64,000 nucleotides of DNA. Origin: Sialis fuliginosa (taxonomy: Eukaryota > Arthropoda > Insecta > Megaloptera > Sialidae). Positions 59,413 through 64,000 of this stretch are shown piece by piece. Within the stretch, counting starts at the first letter, position 1; every line of letters starts with the position of its first letter. Under the pieces are notes generated by a model. It searched no databases, had not been told where the DNA came from, and saw only the letters and a list, made by a program, of their open reading frames with translations. The stretch lies in contig OY540817.1 in NCBI GenBank assembly GCA_961205875.1, positions 930,001 to 994,000 on the forward strand, written 5' to 3'. The position numbers and the translations under genes were made by a program.

Positions 59413-59947
59413 AGAACAGCAAAATAGTTTAGAACAAACACCTCTTCTTGGTAGGAAAATGAAAGTACCTTATGTTTTCGTCGCCGATGATGCATTTCCC
59501 CTTCAACCACATATAATGAAACCATATCCATTTCAATGTCAAGGTTCCAGAAGAATTTTCAACTACAGGCTTTCTAGAGCAAGAAATATTGTTGAAAATG
59601 CATTTGGTCTTATGTCTAGTGTTTTTAGAGTACTGAGAAAACCAATTCTTGCTTCAAAACGTGTCGATAATGTAATCTTAGCTACATGTTGTTTACACAA
59701 TTATTTGCTTTCTGATAAATCTTCCACTAGTGCGTATGCTCCAGAAGGAATATTTGATAGGGAAAATAATGAAACGGGTGAGATAGAAAATGGAAGTTGG
59801 CGAAATGATGAAACAACACAAAGCCTATTGCGTCTAGGATATCATGGTAGGAATAATTATTAACAATTATTATCAATGAATGCAAAAGATATTCGAGAGG
59901 AATTTAGAGAATATTTTGTCAGTACTGAAGGAGAGTTAATTTGGCAA
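59413..59947 (+). pseudogene. PIF/Harbinger transposase, C-terminal part
   Basis: The frame begins after an AG at 59412 with TPLLGRKMKVPYVFVADDAF (second catalytic Asp) and continues with YRLSRARNIVENAFG (catalytic Glu) and ATCCLHNYLL. It is the C-terminal half of a HARBI1-like DDE nuclease. A TAA at 59861-59863 splits it from an in-frame tail (AKDIREEFREYF..). The N-terminal half and first Asp are absent. The associated MADF gene is convergent on the minus strand. Confidence 0.75.
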
Positions 59948-60323
59948 TACAAGTTATTATAAAAAAAACTTATTACATGCAAATAAAATCTTAAATATGA
60001 AATTTATCGTTTGATTGACACTCGATCCCTGCAAATTGACCTCGTATACTTATTGTAGAGTTTCCAGCAATGGTTATGAACAGAATCATATTAACCTGGC
60101 GTACTAATTTTTTATTAATTAATTTTAGGTGTAATCGTATTTGTACTCAAACCATATTCTCCGGAATTAGATAATTTTATTAAATTATAATGCAAGTGAA
60201 TAAAATAAGGACCAAATTTAATGTATTTGTCATATTATGACGGCACTAGGAGAAAATGGGTTAAGTATATTTTTTTGTACTTTCGCCATCACTCATTTAA
60301 ATAAATATAATTTTTAAACTTAC

Positions 60324-60670
60324 TGTTGGAATATTTCCTTTTGTTAATCGGGATAATGCACATTCTTGTAAAAAATGGAGTGATTTGAAATAAGGCCACT
60401 TTGACAAATAAACTTCATCAGCTCCTGATCCAGAAATTATTTTTTTTGTTACCTTTTTGAATTCACTGTTGTATTGATTTCTTATGTTATGTATTTTTCT
60501 TGTTATTTCTTCTGTTGTTGAACATTTTCTGCTATTTCTGTCAAAGAAACTTGTTTCTTCCCCCTGTCTTTATATTCTTTTGATTTGATATCCCATAATT
60601 CTGGCTTAGATTGATATAAATTAATAATATCGTCAATATCTGCTTTCAACCATTCTTTCTTTTCACTCAT
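60324..60670 (-). pseudogene. MADF-domain protein, probably the Harbinger partner
   Basis: From ATG at 60670: EWLKADIDDIINLYQSKPEL followed by WDIKSKEYKDRGKKQ, then (after a one-base shift near 60525) a middle helix and SGSGADEVYLSKWPYFKSLH. It ends at a GTAAGT donor. This is a MADF/Myb-like DNA-binding domain; PIF/Harbinger elements encode such a second protein that assists the transposase. A Ser-rich frame at 59403-59190 after a TGTAG acceptor may be its next exon, though phase does not agree. Confidence 0.6.
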
Positions 60671-61010
60671 TTTATTAAAATTTAAATCTACTGAGCTGTC
60701 AGACTTGGACTAAGCCTGCTGACAAATTTGTGAAAAAGCAAAACAATTAATGCAAAAAGTATCAGACACAAGATATAAAAGTAGACGACTGCTCAACTTT
60801 TGCAATAAGTGTCGGAGAGTCTGAATATATTGCTCACTCAGTGTTTACATCAACGTATATAAATGTATCGATAGAAATATCAGCAAGTGCCAGACGTATA
60901 TTCTATAGAGTTTACATTAGTCAAAAATTTTGACATTTAAAATATCTGACATTTATTTTGACTCAAAATAAATGTCAGATATAAATCGCATGTAATAAAT
61001 GTCAGATGTA

Positions 61011-61430
61011 AACGAGGCAAGGCCATATTAGATTCAGCTAGTCAAATGTGTTTTGTAACTCAGTATTTAATGAATACATTAAATCTAATTTGCTATCAAG
61101 ATAATACTGAAATTTCAGGAATATCAAATGTTAGAACGAATGTAACGATGTTCTATCATGGTTTCCAATCGCAGGAACGTAAAATAAACTATTAAGTGCG
61201 CAGTTGTAAATAAAATTAGTTCAAAATTACCTAGTTTATTTATATGTACTCAATCTCTCAATATGCCAGATAATATCAAGTTAGCTGACACTACATTTAC
61301 CTAATGTAACTTCAAATATAGACATTTTGCTCTCGACTGATGTATTTTATTCTGTTCTTCGAGATGGGAGAATTCTTCTAGGAAAAAATATGCCGGTTTT
61401 ACAAAATACCAGTTTTAGTAACATTGTATA
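61011..61430 (+). pseudogene. BEL/Pao aspartic protease-region fragment
   Basis: The frame reads LDSASQMCFVTQYL, the degenerate D-S/T-G-S active-site box (Gly is Ala here), then ISGISN. After stops it resumes with a short block typical of the end of the BEL/Pao protease (IDILLSTDVFYSVL). It is broken at 61430 by an LTR-like insertion. It is the same family as the scrap at 55430. Confidence 0.6.
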
Positions 61431-62158
61431 ATATTACCAATAAACATATATTATGAGTTGAAATAATCTCTTTCCAATGCATTGTTGGTTTAAAAGAATT
61501 CTCAAGATATTATGTGTTTTTACAGTCTATAGTATAATAATATTACTTAACTGGAAACCCGCGTAAGATAAATACGCACGTAACATCGGAGAAAACGGAA
61601 TAGCCGGATGCACGAAGTGTCGTCAGTTGAAATTTGGAGTTTCGATCGAAAACACCTTGGATAATCTAAAGTCACAATCACAAGTAGAGGAGTCCTGTAA
61701 CCTTCCTTCGAAGTGATTGGTGTTTAGTTATTATTTGTGTATATATTTCGCTATTTTGCCTTTGTGTTTTACTTATTTGTTTACTCTTTCGGAATTTTGT
61801 GTATTAAGTATTATTTTCTTAATGTGGGACGTTTGTTTACGAATAGTGCCAAATATAATAATTTGTGAAACATACTATTTTATTATTAGCGTGTGCTTAG
61901 TGTTGTTATTTTTTTGTGTTCATTAGTTCTTTAATTTTTCTTATGTTCTTTAGAACTGTATAATTATAACCATTCCAGCAGTATTTTATTAGTGAGCTGG
62001 CTATGGTTCATTTGTTGATCGTATAGTTAAGTTATGTATTGCGTTTTTTTGGTGTGTAAAGTATTAATTGGTATGTAATTAGAATAAAGTTTACTATTGA
62101 GTATTATTTTTAGAAAACAGTTTTGGGTTTTTTATTTCTAATATGTTATTTCCACGTT
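61431..62158 (+). mobile_element. LTR-like insertion, ~730 bp
   Basis: The related site at 55520 reads through AACATTGTAAGTAAC, while here ATTG(TA) is duplicated around a ~730 bp block. The block ends CCACGTTACA, contains a late AATAAA (62082) and is GT/T-rich downstream. This is what a solo LTR with a 4-6 bp duplication would look like. The exact left border is ambiguous. Confidence 0.5.
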
Positions 62159-63000
62159 ACAATTGTAAGTAACTTCGTCTTTGACTCATTATTCAATTCA
62201 TGAGTTTTGGTGATTCATAGTATAACAAATAAATTTTAAAAATCTATTTATTGGCAAAAATTGCCAACAATTAAACATTAAATTTATTTGTTGACAAAAA
62301 TTACCAACAATTAAACATTTAGGCTGTTTCATCAGCATTGCCAACCGTATCATAATTATGATGGGTATATCATATTTTTCAGCTTGTTATAATATATTAT
62401 TATGATACGCATAATATATCATAATTTCATCAACATATGAATAAAAATAATTAAATGTTATTTTCACAATATTGACAGTTTCCGAATAAAACAAAAAGTA
62501 GAATTTAATAATTGGCTTGTTTCTAAAACCTTTCTGTGGAGGCAAAGGTGGTGGCAGTTATTTGAATTTTCTATTTGTTGCTTTAATTGCAAGAATTAAG
62601 ATTAAATAATACAAGTTTGCAAGTCAATGCAAGTGGACGTGTTAGTGCGACTCTTACATTAAATAATAATCATTTTTAAAAATTCTTAACGTTTTTCCTG
62701 TGTATTTTGTGATTTTGAGGTAAGTAATTTATGTTCCAGTTTATATTCAAAAGTGTTAGATAGTTATTATACCTATTATTACCTACATATATTAAATTTT
62801 ATAAGTTGAAAAGAACAAGAAAATCTAATACTAATATTTTATGTTTATTATTTGTATGAACAAAAATTACAATACATATAATAATATATTAATTATAGGC
62901 AAATATATTGCATAACTTTTATAATATATAAATAATATATAATTTTTATTACTTTTTTTATTAATTTTCAATTTAACAATAAGATTACTTTAATAAGTTG
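62159..63000. repeat. Duplicate of 55530-55960, then AT-rich DNA
   Basis: 62159-62645 repeats the 55.5 kb block, including the hAT left end at 62333, with an added ATAATATATTATTATGATACG stretch. 62650-63000 shows nothing recognisable. Confidence 0.65.
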
Positions 63001-63245
63001 AGTGATTTAATTCTTCTTCTTCTTCATGGGTTTTGTGTCAAGTGGATTTTCTCCTTTTCTGACAGCTCCTTCGTGTTATTTAATTGGGTGTTGTGTGTTT
63101 AGTGTGTGAGTTTTTGCCTAGTTACACAGGGACACAAGATGGAATGTGGATGTGCTTATGGGCCGATCATAGGCACAAACAGGGTGGCCATGTACATAGG
63201 TTTGAGGAGGGGGGCTACTTAGGTTTGTAGACATTGAGGGGCATT

Positions 63246-64000
63246 TTAGATACTTAGTTTTGCGTCCATTATGAACTCCATGATGAATTTGTAGTTCTTT
63301 TGTTCAATCAGAATACTTTTCAGTGTAGGGGTAACATTTTCTATTTTTAATTTTTCTTTCAAAACTCTCCTTTCCTTGTTATGTCTGGGGCACTTGAAGA
63401 ATATATGGTCAATATCTGCCACTGATTTTTTGTCGCATACACAGAAAGGGTTAGGTAGTGATTTTATTGTGTGTAGGTATTTGGGAGTGCACGTGTAGTT
63501 TGTTCTGAGTTGGATCATTGCTGTTATTGTTCTCCTGGGTTGTTTAACTTGATGAAACCATGTATTTCGCATAACTTTAGGTTGTATGGCTCCGTAGAAT
63601 TGCCCTTTTTTGGTTAATGACATCTCGTGTATTCTTGTTGCCATTTATGTCCTGCTTCTCTGAATAGATGTGCTTTGATATCTACTTGTGGGATGGGTAT
63701 TTCCAGAGTAGTCTGTAGAGTTCTTGCTTGGCATGCGAGCTCATCCGCTATTTCGTTGCCCCTTATTTGCGCAAAAATAAAATTACACCAAATAAAAGTG
63801 ATTTTTTTGTTGATTTTCTTGTGAATATCTAGTTGTATAATTTCCATTATATAGTTGTTCTTCACTATTGAGGGGTATTTTATGTTATTGAGAACGCTCT
63901 TTGAGCCGCTGATAATTATTATGTGTTGGGAGTTACTGTTTACATAATCTTCCAGGGCTTTTTTATAGCTATGGCTTCAGCTCTAAAAATAGTCATGTGT
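63246..64000 (-). pseudogene. Non-LTR retrotransposon RNase H and C-terminal region (cut by window end)
   Basis: From the right edge leftwards: RAEAIAIKK and IIIISGSKSVL (RNase H blocks; Ser replaces the usual Asp of TDSxS), then RGNEIADELA near 63740, a PRRTITAMIQLRTNY block and finally a zinc-knuckle-like FCVCDKK...DHIFFKCP. It ends at 63246. At least two frame changes (near 63640 and 63870) break it. The order RNase H then Cys/His tail fits I/Jockey/LOA-type LINEs. The reverse transcriptase would lie beyond the window. Confidence 0.7.

Noticed and set aside
61717-61926. 69-codon hydrophobic frame as a membrane protein
   Set aside because: It lies in the T-rich LTR-like insertion and is explained by base composition.

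Overview
The window is eukaryotic, AT-rich and almost entirely made of mobile elements. It looks like an arthropod genome, most likely an insect. The support is a multi-exon C2H2 zinc-finger gene of insect style, mariner, pogo, hAT, P-like, PIF/Harbinger and MULE-like DNA transposons, BEL/Pao and copia retrotransposon remnants, a non-LTR RNase H, and GT..AG introns. A beetle or hemipteran would fit, but the order cannot be fixed from the sequence. No tRNA, rRNA, CRISPR array or bacterial-type operon was seen.

Layout. 1-2.9 kb is a dispersed repeat (here called R1) plus unique DNA, duplicated at 37.0-41.6 kb. 3-5.4 kb is repeat debris with a tandem ~280 bp unit. 5.5-15.3 kb (minus) is the most informative locus: a broken multi-exon transposon gene with a MULE-like transposase, a Cys/His zinc-binding exon and a C-terminal ubiquitin-specific-protease-like domain. 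It is interrupted by three long palindromes. A diverged relative lies at 41.9-43.8 kb. 17.4-18.1 kb is a pogo-like MITE holding a palindrome with a hammerhead-ribozyme-like core. 18.3-29.2 kb (minus) is the best candidate host gene: a 23-finger protein whose two visible exons join in phase across an 8.8 kb intron packed with nested foldback elements.

32.8-33.9 kb is a GC-rich minisatellite block. Beside it (34.15-34.83 kb, minus) is a broken gene with a Rap1/Myb-like domain. 35.2-36.5 kb is a TA-flanked element filled with an 'agatc' array. 37.3-40.3 kb holds two foldbacks whose 3-bp target duplications can be proved against the uninterrupted R1 copy. 45.8-47.0 kb is a RING-H2/IS630-like transposase fusion. 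48.2-55.5 kb is a P-like fragment followed by a BEL/Pao gag remnant into which three unrelated DNA elements inserted. 57-64 kb is a patchwork of LINE, copia, Harbinger/MADF, BEL/Pao and LTR pieces, ending in a LINE RNase H domain cut by the window edge.

The dominant theme is long inverted repeats. At least ten exceed 700 bp, and three or four share a TAGYCC-type terminus with 3-bp target duplications. One of those carries the two ends of a transposon gene. Nearly all coding regions except the zinc-finger gene show stops or frameshifts.
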